Shown: positions 1 to 5,517, numbered from the stretch's first letter. The stretch: DNA of 5,555 nt from a bacterium (GCA_021817025.1 JAKAWF010000254.1:1-5555); one strand, 5' to 3'. Notes: generated by a model from the letters alone, not told the origin. A program made the numbers and translations.

Positions 1-426
1 CACGCCGGTCGCCAGCAATCCCACCGTCAGCACAGCCACCACCGGGCCGAGGAGCCGGGGGATGACCGCGGGTGGTCCGCGCCGCACGTATGGCTGGGAG
101 CCCATGTAGTAACGGGCGATGCGGTATCCGGTACTGGCCAGCTTGAGTGCTGTCAGGGGTACCAGCACCAGGCCCAGGAAGATGTGCAGCACGATCGACT
201 GCCGGATCACCAGCAGGGTCGCTCCCTCGATGGCGAGGGCCACGAGCAGGACCACCGCCAACCCGGCGGTGAGCCGCTCGTTGCCTCGCGGCCCCTCATC
301 CAGGAGTGTGGTGGGAAGTGAACTGGAGACTCTGTATGGTCGGCTCAAGGTGCGGGTCAAAGGGGGGGCGAGGTGGCTGGGTCCATAGGAGTCTAGCGAA
401 CGTCGTCCCAAGCACCCGCGGACCAT
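1..426 (-). CDS. Partial multi-TM protein, cytochrome b561/DUF4405-like (N-terminal part)
   Basis: The reverse strand has an open frame that runs off the left edge; 142 residues are visible if it starts at the ATG at 426-424. Hydrophobic stretches lie at about residues 52-73, 78-97 and 122 onward, so at least three membrane helices are present. Between TM2 and TM3 is a polar loop containing ASTGYRIARYY, then YVRRGPP. His81 at the head of TM2 (LHIFLG) could be a heme ligand. This STGYR/ARYY/RRGPP loop pattern is, as I recall, typical of small actinobacterial membrane proteins related to cytochrome b561/DUF4405 that often sit near oxidoreductases; that is family memory, not a search. The start is uncertain. 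The ATG at 426 has GGAGG 11 nt upstream, but this can pair with a nearby CCTCC. Other in-frame candidates are ATG 465, GTG 528, TTG 360 and TTG 348. The first 40 or so residues look non-globular, so a start nearer 360 is possible. It is divergent from the MFS gene. Confidence 0.6.
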   Translation of the reverse strand, partial: MVRGCLGRRSLDSYGPSHLAPPLTRTLSRPYRVSSSLPTTLLDEGPRGNERLTAGLAVVLLVALAIEGATLLVIRQSIVLHIFLGLVLVPLTALKLASTGYRIARYYMGSQPYVRRGPPAVIPRLLGPVVAVLTVGLLATGV

Positions 427-576
427 GAGGGAGGGTGCCTCCAATTGGGCTGGGGCAAGCCTCATCAGTCCACCGGCAACGTGGTCGAGGCGCCCAGAGC
501 GATTGAGATCCCTCTCTCCTCCGAGCACTGGTCCTGGGGGTGCGGAACGGAGGGCACTTCAGCTCACCACGCCTTC

Positions 577-582
577 GAGGGG
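577..582 (+). promoter_or_regulatory. Shine-Dalgarno site of the MFS gene
   Basis: GAGGGG lies 7 nt before the GTG at 590. It decides the start. An in-frame ATG at 425 would add 55 residues of low-complexity, non-membrane sequence with no family resemblance, whereas the GTG start gives VRASARSRLAGPLRSRDYRLLW, the normal N-terminus of this transporter group. Confidence 0.7.
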
Positions 583-589
583 CCAAACT

Positions 590-1828
590 GTGCGTGCAAG
601 CGCCAGGTCGCGGCTGGCCGGCCCCCTTCGGTCCAGAGACTACCGGCTGCTCTGGACCGCCAACCTGGTATCCCAGCTGGGCGACGGAGTCACCACCGTG
701 ACCCTGGCGCTGGAGGCGCTGAAACTCGATCCGGCCCCGTCCGGACTCGCCGCAGTGCTGGCGGCCCGCACCGTCCCGGAAGTCGCCCTGGCTCTGGTCG
801 GTGGGGTGGTCGCGGATCGCTTTCCGCGCCGGACCAGCCTTCTGGCGGCCGACCTGGTCCGGAGTGTGGCGGTTGGCCTGGTGGCCGGGCTGGTGCTGCT
901 GGGAGCGATCAACATTTGGGGGCTGGTCGCCATGGCGGTGGTGTTCGGAGTCGCGGCCGCCTGCGGAGGACCGGCCCAGACGGCCATCCTCCCGGAGGTG
1001 GTGGCATCCGACCACCTGGCCGCGGCCAACGCCCTCAACAGCGCGAGCTCCGGGCTCTCGGTGAACCTTGTCGGCCCGGCCCTGGGTGGGGCCGCGGCGG
1101 CGGCCGACGGAGTCGCCAGCTCGTTCGCGTTCGATGCCGCCACCTTCGTCGTTTCGGCTGGACTGACCGCGGCGCTGCACGACCGGCAACGGCCGCAAGG
1201 TGAGCGAGCCACGGTGGTCCGGGAGGCGCTCCAGGGCCTGCGCTACATCGCCACGAGGCGCTGACTGTTCATCCTTCTGGTGAAAGCGGCGCTGGCCAAC
1301 CTTGCCGGACTCGGGTCCTACACCGTCCTGCTTCCGACCCTTGTCCGTCACGTGCTCGGGGACGGTCCGGTGGCCCTTGGACGGGTGTACGCGGCCGGGG
1401 GTGCGGCAGGTGTGGCGGCATCGCTGGTCGCTGGCAGGCTCGGGGAGCCCAAACACCTCTTGGAGACGATGTGGGCCGCGTACGGGCTTTCCGGCCTCAT
1501 GGTGGTCGCCCTCTCCCGAGCCCCGGACGCAATTGCGGCCGGAGCGCTATCCGCTGCGGCTGCCGGCCTCGTGGTCTAGGGTGATGTGCTGTACTTCACC
1601 CGCCTGCAGCGCTCCGTGCCCTCCGAGCTCCTGGGCCGGGCCTCCTCCGCATCCTTCGTCATGGTGATGACCCTGACGCCCCTGGGGATGGTCTTGGGGG
1701 GCGTGCTGGGCAGCGCCATAGGGGTCCGAACGACGCTGGCCCTGAGTGGCGTCCTGTCAGCCATGTGCGCGTTGGCGGTCCTGATCCCTGGGGCGCGGGA
1801 CGTCGAAGCGCTGCCGTCACCGAGCTAG
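590..1828 (+). pseudogene. MFS transporter (MFS_3/EntS-like efflux type), interrupted by two in-frame stops
   Basis: Read through, this is a 412-codon frame, the usual length for 12-TM major facilitator exporters of the MFS_3 group (drug/siderophore efflux, inner membrane, proton-driven). The start RDYRLLWTANLVSQLGDG and the loop 2-3 motif A, GGVVADRFPRR (residues about 71-81), are diagnostic. The C-terminal half has the QRSVPSELLGRASS segment typical of the family. Two stops interrupt it in the same frame with no indel: TGA at 1262-1264 (codon 225, between IATRR and LFILLVKAAL) and TAG at 1577-1579 (codon 330, between AGLVV and GDVLYFTRLQR). Homologues, as I recall the family, usually have Trp at both points, and each stop is one G-to-A change from TGG. 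The natural end is TAG at 1826-1828. Codon bias and hydrophobic pattern persist after both stops, so the decay is recent, or the stops are read through, or they are errors. The first piece alone would be about six helices. Pseudogene is my best call; the transporter identity is firm. Confidence 0.85.
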
Positions 1829-1843
1829 GGTCGGCGAGACCGT

Positions 1844-1865
1844 GGCCGGATCTCGGAATCCGGTC
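1844..1865 (+). terminator. Hairpin after the MFS gene, possible U-less terminator
   Basis: CCGGAT and ATCCGG pair perfectly around a 6-nt loop (CTCGGA), extended by one G-U and one G-C pair. It begins 15 nt after the MFS stop. No T-run follows, so it may be a U-less terminator, an mRNA-stabilising stem, or chance in GC-rich DNA. Confidence 0.4.
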
Positions 1866-1901
1866 CCAGGGGGAGACCAGGGCGGTGTCCTGCATCCAGT
1901 G

Positions 1902-1929
1902 CCTTAAGGTCCTGATAAGAGACCTTATC
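1902..1929. promoter_or_regulatory. Nested inverted repeats (mutually exclusive hairpins or operator)
   Basis: Three overlapping dyads lie in an unusually AT-rich island: the palindrome CCTTAAGG (1902-1909); TAAGGTC/GACCTTA (1905-1911 with 1921-1927, 9-nt loop); and GATAAG/CTTATC (1914-1919 with 1924-1929, 4-nt loop). The last two cannot form together. The island sits about 70 bp upstream of the promoter of the gene at 2037. A repressor operator or a processing stem are both possible; there is no T-run, so a terminator is less likely. Confidence 0.4.
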
Positions 1930-1999
1930 GTGTGCTACGAGGTCACGCTGGCGTCCGGCACCCTGACGTGGCGCCCGGCGGTATAGACCGCCCCATCCC

Positions 2000-2028
2000 T
2001 TGCCTCCGGCCCCTCCGACGCCTACGAT
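2000..2028 (+). promoter_or_regulatory. Predicted sigma-70-type promoter of the gene at 2037
   Basis: TTGCCT (2000-2005), a 17-bp spacer and TACGAT (2023-2028) form a good -35/-10 pair. The -10 ends 8 nt before the ATG, so the transcript would start at or within a couple of bases of the start codon (leaderless). This fits the lack of any Shine-Dalgarno sequence there. Confidence 0.55.
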
Positions 2029-2036
2029 CGCTGCGA

Positions 2037-2378
2037 ATGGTCTCCGCGGTCACGGTCCTGATGCTGGCGGTCGTGATCGGAGCACTGTACGTTCTGCTCG
2101 CCCGGGTCGATGGTTCGAAGGCCGGGCGAACTCCCGGAGGCGTCGCCTACTCCGTGACCATCGGCGTCATCGGGATCCTGGCTGGTGGGGCCATGGTCGT
2201 CACCGGCCTCTGGCTCTTGCTGATAGGGCTAGCCGCCCCGGGACTCTTCCTGTTCTCTACCTCAGGGCCCGCCCAGTCTGGGCCTGCCCAGCTGGTCATC
2301 GCGGGATTCGCCCTGGTGGTGATCCTGTCGGGGGCGCTGATTTTCCGGGTGGCCCGCCAGCGGCTCCGACAGATGTAA
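2037..2378 (+). CDS. Small three-TM membrane protein of unknown function
   Basis: This encodes a 113-residue protein that I do not recognise. Hydrophobic helices lie at about residues 4-22, 38-66 and 85-104. A short charged loop (RVDGSKAGR) follows TM1, a small polar Ser/Gly/Pro loop (STSGPAQSGPAQ) separates TM2 and TM3, and the C-terminus is basic (RVARQRLRQM). By the positive-inside rule the basic loop and tail would be cytoplasmic. The frame is open from 1932, but the upstream 35 codons encode Arg/Pro-rich sequence with no hydrophobic pattern. The ATG at 2037 matches the start of the first helix and the predicted leaderless promoter. It ends in TAA and converges on the glycosylase gene 35 bp away. 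It is apparently monocistronic. The membrane character is clear; that it is a real gene is likely, since the opposite strand's long frame begins only beyond it. Confidence 0.65.
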   Translation: MVSAVTVLMLAVVIGALYVLLARVDGSKAGRTPGGVAYSVTIGVIGILAGGAMVVTGLWLLLIGLAAPGLFLFSTSGPAQSGPAQLVIAGFALVVILSGALIFRVARQRLRQM

Positions 2379-2413
2379 CTCGAGGGCGGCTGCAGCGGGC
2401 TCCTGGCGGGTCA

Positions 2414-3322
2414 TCATTCCACCTGCGACTCAGTCCAGTGCTCGGTGAGATACATCCAGAAGGCCAGCCCGCGGTACCGGCCAAAGGATGCGAAGCGAGC
2501 CTCGACCGCCCGGGCGTCGGGGGGCGCGCCGCTGAGCTTGGCCCACGTCGGCAGCGTCCACGAGTCCAGTACCAGGCGGTGGTAGCGACCGAGGGCGGTC
2601 AGCATCAGATGGCTCACGGCATACGGGCCGACTCCCGGCAGGGAGAGGAGTCGGCGTTCCACCTCCTCATCGGGAAGGCCCGGATCCCGAAGGTCCTCCA
2701 AGGTGACCCTGCCGCTGGCGACCATCTGGGCACACTCCTGCAGGTACCGGGCGCGGTAGCCGGCCCTCATCCGCTCGCGATAGACGGACGATGGGGCCTC
2801 GGCCATCTGCTCGGCCGTGGGAAAGGTGCGCGTCCCGTCCTCCCCAGCTGTGCCGAGGTTCTCGACCAGGGCCTTCACCATCCGTTCGGTGGCCGCCCAG
2901 GAGCAGTTGGTGGTGCAGATGGTCTTGACAACCTCCTCAAACACCGTGGGCGCGGCCAGCATCCTGCCCGCGCCCGCCACCACCCACGCCAGCTCCGGGT
3001 CGGCGGCCGCGAGCTCGTAGAAGGCGGTCAGGTCATCCTCCAAGCGCAGCATCTTGGCAACTTGTCCCAGCCACCACTCCGCCTCACGGGCCTGCGGCAG
3101 AGGGCCGTCGCAGCTGATCGTGGCGGTGTCCCTCGCCGAGCTCCGCACCGTCAGCTTGCGAACCCGACGGTCCGGGCCAGCCAGGACTGTGCTGAGCGTC
3201 CCTGCGCCGATGGCGTTGGGCGGCAGGGAGGCGACGCCATGGGACAGGAGGACCCGATCCAGGATCACCGGCTCCCCTCCTCCACCGCGCATCAGCAGTA
3301 CACCGCACGTATGTTCTGACAC
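2414..3322 (-). CDS. HhH-GPD DNA glycosylase, AlkA/OGG1 superfamily (COG0122-like)
   Basis: This is a 302-residue base-excision-repair glycosylase that would flip out and remove damaged bases (alkylated or oxidised) from DNA in the cytoplasm. The helix-hairpin-helix is at about 225-245, with the hairpin LPGVGPYAVSHLM. It is followed by VLDSW, whose Asp253 matches the catalytic aspartate of the family. The residue aligning with the OGG1 catalytic lysine (PGVGTK) is Tyr here (PGVGPY), so I predict a monofunctional glycosylase without lyase activity. Upstream are an N-terminal beta-rich domain (about 1-85) and a helical core containing PTVFEEVVKTICTTNCSW (125-142). No C-terminal four-cysteine Fe-S cluster is present. 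I chose the GTG at 3322: it is preceded by a -35/-10 pair with the -10 ending 6 nt before it, and the longer frame to 3514 would add an Arg-rich stretch inside the divergent gene. Tandem TGA stops end it. Exact substrate is not predictable. Confidence 0.88.
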   Translation of the reverse strand: MSEHTCGVLLMRGGGGEPVILDRVLLSHGVASLPPNAIGAGTLSTVLAGPDRRVRKLTVRSSARDTATISCDGPLPQAREAEWWLGQVAKMLRLEDDLTAFYELAAADPELAWVVAGAGRMLAAPTVFEEVVKTICTTNCSWAATERMVKALVENLGTAGEDGTRTFPTAEQMAEAPSSVYRERMRAGYRARYLQECAQMVASGRVTLEDLRDPGLPDEEVERRLLSLPGVGPYAVSHLMLTALGRYHRLVLDSWTLPTWAKLSGAPPDARAVEARFASFGRYRGLAFWMYLTEHWTESQVE

Positions 3323-3328
3323 GTGGTG

Positions 3329-3357
3329 ATGATACCGCCCGCACCACCCTCTGTCAC
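3329..3357 (-). promoter_or_regulatory. Predicted promoter of the DNA glycosylase gene
   Basis: On the minus strand, GTGACA (3357-3352), a 17-bp spacer and TATCAT (3334-3329) are followed after 6 nt by the GTG start. The -35 matches TTGACA at five of six positions. The expected transcription start is at or beside the GTG, making the mRNA leaderless; no Shine-Dalgarno is present. Confidence 0.6.
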
Positions 3358-3379
3358 GGCCGCCGTGTCGGCGCACGGC
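3355..3379. promoter_or_regulatory. Three CACGGC half-sites, candidate operator
   Basis: CACGGC (3355-3360), its inverse GCCGTG (3362-3367) and CACGGC again (3374-3379) make two overlapping dyads with 1-nt and 6-nt centres. They overlap the glycosylase -35 and precede the plus-strand ATG at 3388, where a divergent regulator could act. GC-rich composition raises the chance rate. Confidence 0.3.
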
Positions 3380-3387
3380 AACCCCGC

Positions 3388-4062
3388 ATGAACCCAGTCG
3401 CGGTGGCGCTCCCCATCTCCGTCGCCGGCGCCGGCGTGCTGGCCTGGGTGGGTCGGCGCTCCCCCTCGGCAGCATCAGCGCTTCACTTGGCCCTCGCCGG
3501 CCTGTTGGCGGCATCGGAGGCCACCCTTCTTCTCTGGCCGCTTCTCACCAGAAGTTGGGCCGCCTCCTCCAACCTTCCCCTTCAGCTCTCGGACCTGGCC
3601 ACCATCCTCATGATCGGCGCCCTGGCAGGGGGCCGCATGCCCCGGCTGGCGGGGCTGGCATACCTGCTGGCGGTTCCCAGCGCGCTGCTGGCGCTCGCCT
3701 TCCCGGCACCTGGTGCCGTCCCGCCCTCCCCTCTCTACTTCGCGTTCTGGGTGGACCACGCGACCCTTTTGGCGGGAGCCATGGTCATCGGCGCCGCTCG
3801 GCCGGGACCGAAAGTCGGCTGGAGCATGGTGGTCTGGGCCTGGCTTGCCACCACCGCTCTGGCCTCCATCGATGGAGTGGTGAATCTGGCATCCCGGGGC
3901 GACTACATGTTCCTTCGACGCCCCCCGGCGGGCTGGGACCCCCTTCGGATCATGGGCCCCTGGCCTGTCTATGTGCTGGTCGCCTTCCTCATCTGCCCGG
4001 TCGTCCTCGCCATTGTGGAGCTTCCGGCCTGGGTCCTCCAGGGCGCCGATGGCCGGCGGTAG
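3388..4062 (+). CDS. YwaF/TIGR02206-family integral membrane protein
   Basis: This 224-residue protein has about six or seven predicted helices (roughly 4-20, 31-52, 65-80, 86-106, 118-136, 144-161, 190-212). It carries the segments I associate with the bacterial YwaF/TIGR02206 family, distantly related to eukaryotic TMEM164: LPLQLSDL at 63-70, FWVDHATLLAG at 120-130, NLASRGDYMFLRRPP at 166-180 and IMGPWPVYVL at 188-197. Length is normal for the family (about 220-240). The biochemical role of the bacterial members is not established, so I assign none. The ATG at 3388 is the first in frame and the protein begins directly with TM1. No Shine-Dalgarno and no clear -10 is visible in front of it. 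It is divergent from the glycosylase with 65 bp between the starts and ends in TAG, converging on the minus-strand pair. Confidence 0.8.
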   Translation: MNPVAVALPISVAGAGVLAWVGRRSPSAASALHLALAGLLAASEATLLLWPLLTRSWAASSNLPLQLSDLATILMIGALAGGRMPRLAGLAYLLAVPSALLALAFPAPGAVPPSPLYFAFWVDHATLLAGAMVIGAARPGPKVGWSMVVWAWLATTALASIDGVVNLASRGDYMFLRRPPAGWDPLRIMGPWPVYVLVAFLICPVVLAIVELPAWVLQGADGRR

Positions 4063-4068
4063 GCCGCC
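4055..4068 (+). terminator. Small GC hairpin with the TAG stop in its loop
   Basis: GGCGG (4055-4059) pairs with CCGCC (4064-4068) around TAGG, whose first three bases are the stop codon of the membrane-protein gene. There is no T-run. It is short enough to be chance in this GC content; it is listed because paaI ends the same way. The rest of the 84-bp convergent gap to 4147 shows nothing else I can support. Confidence 0.25.
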
Positions 4069-4146
4069 TGAGAAGGTCGGCCACCAGCCGCTTGAGCCGC
4101 GCCTCAACGCCGGGAGGGTTGTGGAGGGGGCGGCGCCGGACGGACT

Positions 4147-4494
4147 CTAACCGCGCAGGAGCCGCCAGGTGGCGGCCGCCCCCGCTGCGGTTCCCGCCAC
4201 CGGCATCCAGCCGATCCTGCGGCGCCGCCACTGGAGCAGAAACACTGCGAGGTCGCCGACCTGAATGGCCACGGCCACCCGAGCCCAGGTCGCACTCGCG
4301 AGACCATCTCCGCCCCGTGAGCGGGCCATGGCCACCCCGATGGCCAGGTCCCGGATTCCTGCCAGTTGCAGACCAAGGCGTCCGGAGTCCGTGGGCCCCA
4401 AGGCCTTGCGGCTCAGTGGTCCGGCGCCCACCAGAAGCACCGTGCCCACAGCGATCGCCAGCCAGCCGACCCGTCGGGGGCCCGGGTCGGTCAT
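4147..4494 (-). CDS. Small four-TM membrane protein (DUF4267-like)
   Basis: This encodes 115 residues with hydrophobic segments at about 10-26, 41-57, 68-87 and 95-109, separated by short basic or Gly-rich loops (ARSRGGDG, QWRRRRIGW). The segment GLQLAGIRDLAIGVAMAR (41-58) followed by an AIQVGDLAVFLL helix resembles the GxRDLxxG...GD pattern of small DUF4267-type membrane proteins; this is tentative and from memory. Function unknown. The ATG at 4494-4492 overlaps the TGA of the upstream SRPBCC gene as ATGA, so its translation is very likely coupled to that gene and the two are co-transcribed. The frame remains open upstream to 4740, but that part only shadows the SRPBCC gene. It ends in TAG and converges with the YwaF-type gene. 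The downstream position suggests that it serves alongside the SRPBCC protein. Confidence 0.75.
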   Translation of the reverse strand: MTDPGPRRVGWLAIAVGTVLLVGAGPLSRKALGPTDSGRLGLQLAGIRDLAIGVAMARSRGGDGLASATWARVAVAIQVGDLAVFLLQWRRRRIGWMPVAGTAAGAAATWRLLRG

Positions 4495-4979
4495 CCCGCC
4501 TCCGGGTGAGCTGGGGGACGTCCGGCCTCGGTGAGCTCGGTAATGCGCTCCAGGGTCCGGGCCATGTTGCGCACGGTACTCGCTGGAGTGCCGAACCGAC
4601 CGAGCAGCCAGCGCTGCTTGTCCCCGGAGATGTCCCAGGTCTCGCTCACCCTGGTCCCGTCGTCGACCTCCTCGAGCTCGTAGCGCCAGATCCGGCCCCC
4701 GACCCATCGCCCCAGAGGGCCGGCCACGGTGGTCCGCCACGCGATGCGCCGGACGGGTTCGAACTCGATCACCTCGTTCCGCATCGAATAGCGGACCCCG
4801 ACCCTCATCTCCATCCCGAACACCGCTCCCGGCGACAGCATCCGAGTTGCACCGGCGCGCAGCCGCCGCACGGTGCCGGAGCCGTCAATGTCGGGGTGGC
4901 GGGAGGCGTCGGCAACCAGGGCGAAGATGGCCGCTGGGGAGGCCTGGATGACTCGGACAACCGAGTACGACTGCTGCAT
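4491..4979 (-). CDS. SRPBCC-fold (polyketide cyclase/START-like) protein
   Basis: This 162-residue protein has the hallmarks of the SRPBCC/Bet v1-like ligand-binding fold. The opening strand is YSVVRVIQASPAAIFALVAD (5-24), then SRHPDIDGSGTVRR (26-39), then alternating beta strands (GMEMRVGVRYSMRNEVIEFEP; RRIAWRTT; IWRYELEEVDDGTRVSETWDI). A long C-terminal helix (about 133-152, ending in LERITEL) closes the hydrophobic cavity. Members bind hydrophobic or aromatic small molecules, and some act as cyclases; the ligand cannot be read from the sequence. The start is the ATG at 4979, which has GGGAGAGG 9 nt upstream and places the first strand at residue 5. Upstream ATGs at 5057 and 5048 would overlap the divergent promoter and add a charged tail unlike the family. 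It is first in a two-gene operon, linked by ATGA to the small membrane protein. Confidence 0.85.
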   Translation of the reverse strand: MQQSYSVVRVIQASPAAIFALVADASRHPDIDGSGTVRRLRAGATRMLSPGAVFGMEMRVGVRYSMRNEVIEFEPVRRIAWRTTVAGPLGRWVGGRIWRYELEEVDDGTRVSETWDISGDKQRWLLGRFGTPASTVRNMARTLERITELTEAGRPPAHPEAG

Positions 4980-4988
4980 CAGGAAAGG

Positions 4989-4996
4989 CCTCTCCC
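4989..4996 (-). promoter_or_regulatory. Shine-Dalgarno site of the SRPBCC gene
   Basis: On the minus strand GGGAGAGG lies 9 nt before the ATG at 4979. It favours this start over the in-frame ATGs at 5048 and 5057, which have no such site. Confidence 0.7.
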
Positions 4997-5042
4997 AATC
5001 CGGCTCGAGGTGCTTGGCCCGACTTCGGTCGGAGCCTCCCTC

Positions 5043-5049
5043 TACCATA
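5043..5049. promoter_or_regulatory. Overlapping divergent -10 elements (paaI and the SRPBCC operon)
   Basis: TACCATA contains TACCAT on the plus strand (5043-5048) and TATGGT on the minus strand (5049-5044). The plus -10 ends 7 nt before the paaI ATG, implying a leaderless transcript. The minus -10 would start RNA near 5037, giving the SRPBCC gene a leader of about 58 nt that includes its Shine-Dalgarno. No convincing -35 is visible in either direction. Confidence 0.45.
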
Positions 5050-5055
5050 CTGGCC

Positions 5056-5517
5056 ATGGACCAGGCCAGCCCAGGGGTACGGCCACCATCTGCTCAGACG
5101 GGGTCCGGACCCGATCTCTGGGATCAGGATCAGGCCTCCCAATGGTTGGGGATGGCGCTGCTCGAGGTCGCCCCGGGCAGAAGCCGGGTCGCGATGCGGA
5201 TCACCTCCAGGATGGTCAACGGGCACGGCATCTGCCATGGCGGGATGATCTTCGCCCTGGCCGACTCCGCCTTCGCCTTTGCGTGCAACTCCCATGGAGG
5301 CACCGTGGTGGCTGCCGGGGCCACTGTCGACTTCTTGAGCCCGGCCGCCGTCGGGGAAGAGCTGGAGGCCACAGCCACCGAGCGCCATCTCCAGGGCAGA
5401 AGCGGCATCTACGATGTCACGGTGCGCGAGTCCACGAGTCAACGACTGGTGGCTGAGTTTCGCGGCCGCTCCCGCAGGCTGGCCGGCGGAGATCCCTCCA
5501 TCCGGGAGTCCCGCTGA
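5056..5517 (+). CDS. paaI: PaaI-family hotdog-fold acyl-CoA thioesterase
   Basis: This 153-residue protein is a hotdog thioesterase of the PaaI (hydroxyphenylacetyl-CoA thioesterase) type. Such enzymes hydrolyse ring-hydroxylated phenylacetyl-CoA and related acyl-CoAs, releasing CoA from dead-end intermediates of aerobic phenylacetate degradation. The signature is VNGHGICHGGMIFALADSAF at 54-73. Asp70 (LAD) corresponds to the catalytic aspartate of E. coli PaaI, and HGG lies at the substrate/CoA site. AFACNSHGG (74-82) and ATVDFLSPA (89-97) continue the conserved hotdog strands. The N-terminus before DQASQWLGM carries about 20 extra Gly/Pro/Ser-rich residues compared with E. coli PaaI. The ATG at 5056 is chosen because a -10 hexamer ends 7 nt before it; the frame is open further upstream to 4873, but only across the opposite gene. 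No other phenylacetate (paa) gene is in the window, so the pathway link is unproven and a general acyl-CoA thioesterase role is possible. Confidence 0.88.
   Translation: MDQASPGVRPPSAQTGSGPDLWDQDQASQWLGMALLEVAPGRSRVAMRITSRMVNGHGICHGGMIFALADSAFAFACNSHGGTVVAAGATVDFLSPAAVGEELEATATERHLQGRSGIYDVTVRESTSQRLVAEFRGRSRRLAGGDPSIRESR

Noticed and set aside
429..443. A GGAGG/CCTCC hairpin at the start of the left-hand minus-strand gene
   Set aside because: Only a 5-bp stem; it may simply be a Shine-Dalgarno with a chance complement, so I use it only as a caution about that start.
425..589. An upstream ATG start for the MFS gene
   Set aside because: It adds 55 residues without family resemblance, and a Shine-Dalgarno sits 7 nt before the GTG at 590.
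296..1456. A 386-codon minus-strand frame
   Set aside because: It is antisense to the MFS gene; the product is rich in Arg, Gly, His and Gln, typical of a GC shadow.
1262..1579. Genome-wide stop-codon reassignment (TGA or TAG to Trp)
   Set aside because: Intact neighbours end in TGA (2414, 4491, 5517), TAG (4062, 4147) and TAA (2378), and Trp is encoded by TGG throughout the window.
2000..3319. A 439-codon plus-strand frame
   Set aside because: It is antisense to the well-supported DNA glycosylase. Its product shows no recognisable fold.
3323..3514. An N-terminal extension of the glycosylase to 3514
   Set aside because: It is Arg-rich, overlaps the divergent membrane-protein gene and skips the predicted promoter.
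3989..4231. An 80-codon minus-strand frame with a protein-like stretch (PPGVEARLKRLVADLLRR)
   Set aside because: It overlaps the ends of two better-supported genes in other frames, has no visible start signal, and the remainder is Pro/Gly/Arg-rich.
3555..5456. A 633-codon open frame on the plus strand
   Set aside because: It runs across the YwaF-type gene out of frame and antisense across the SRPBCC and small-membrane genes. The product is Pro/Arg/Gly-rich with no domain. High GC depletes stops in the alternative frame.
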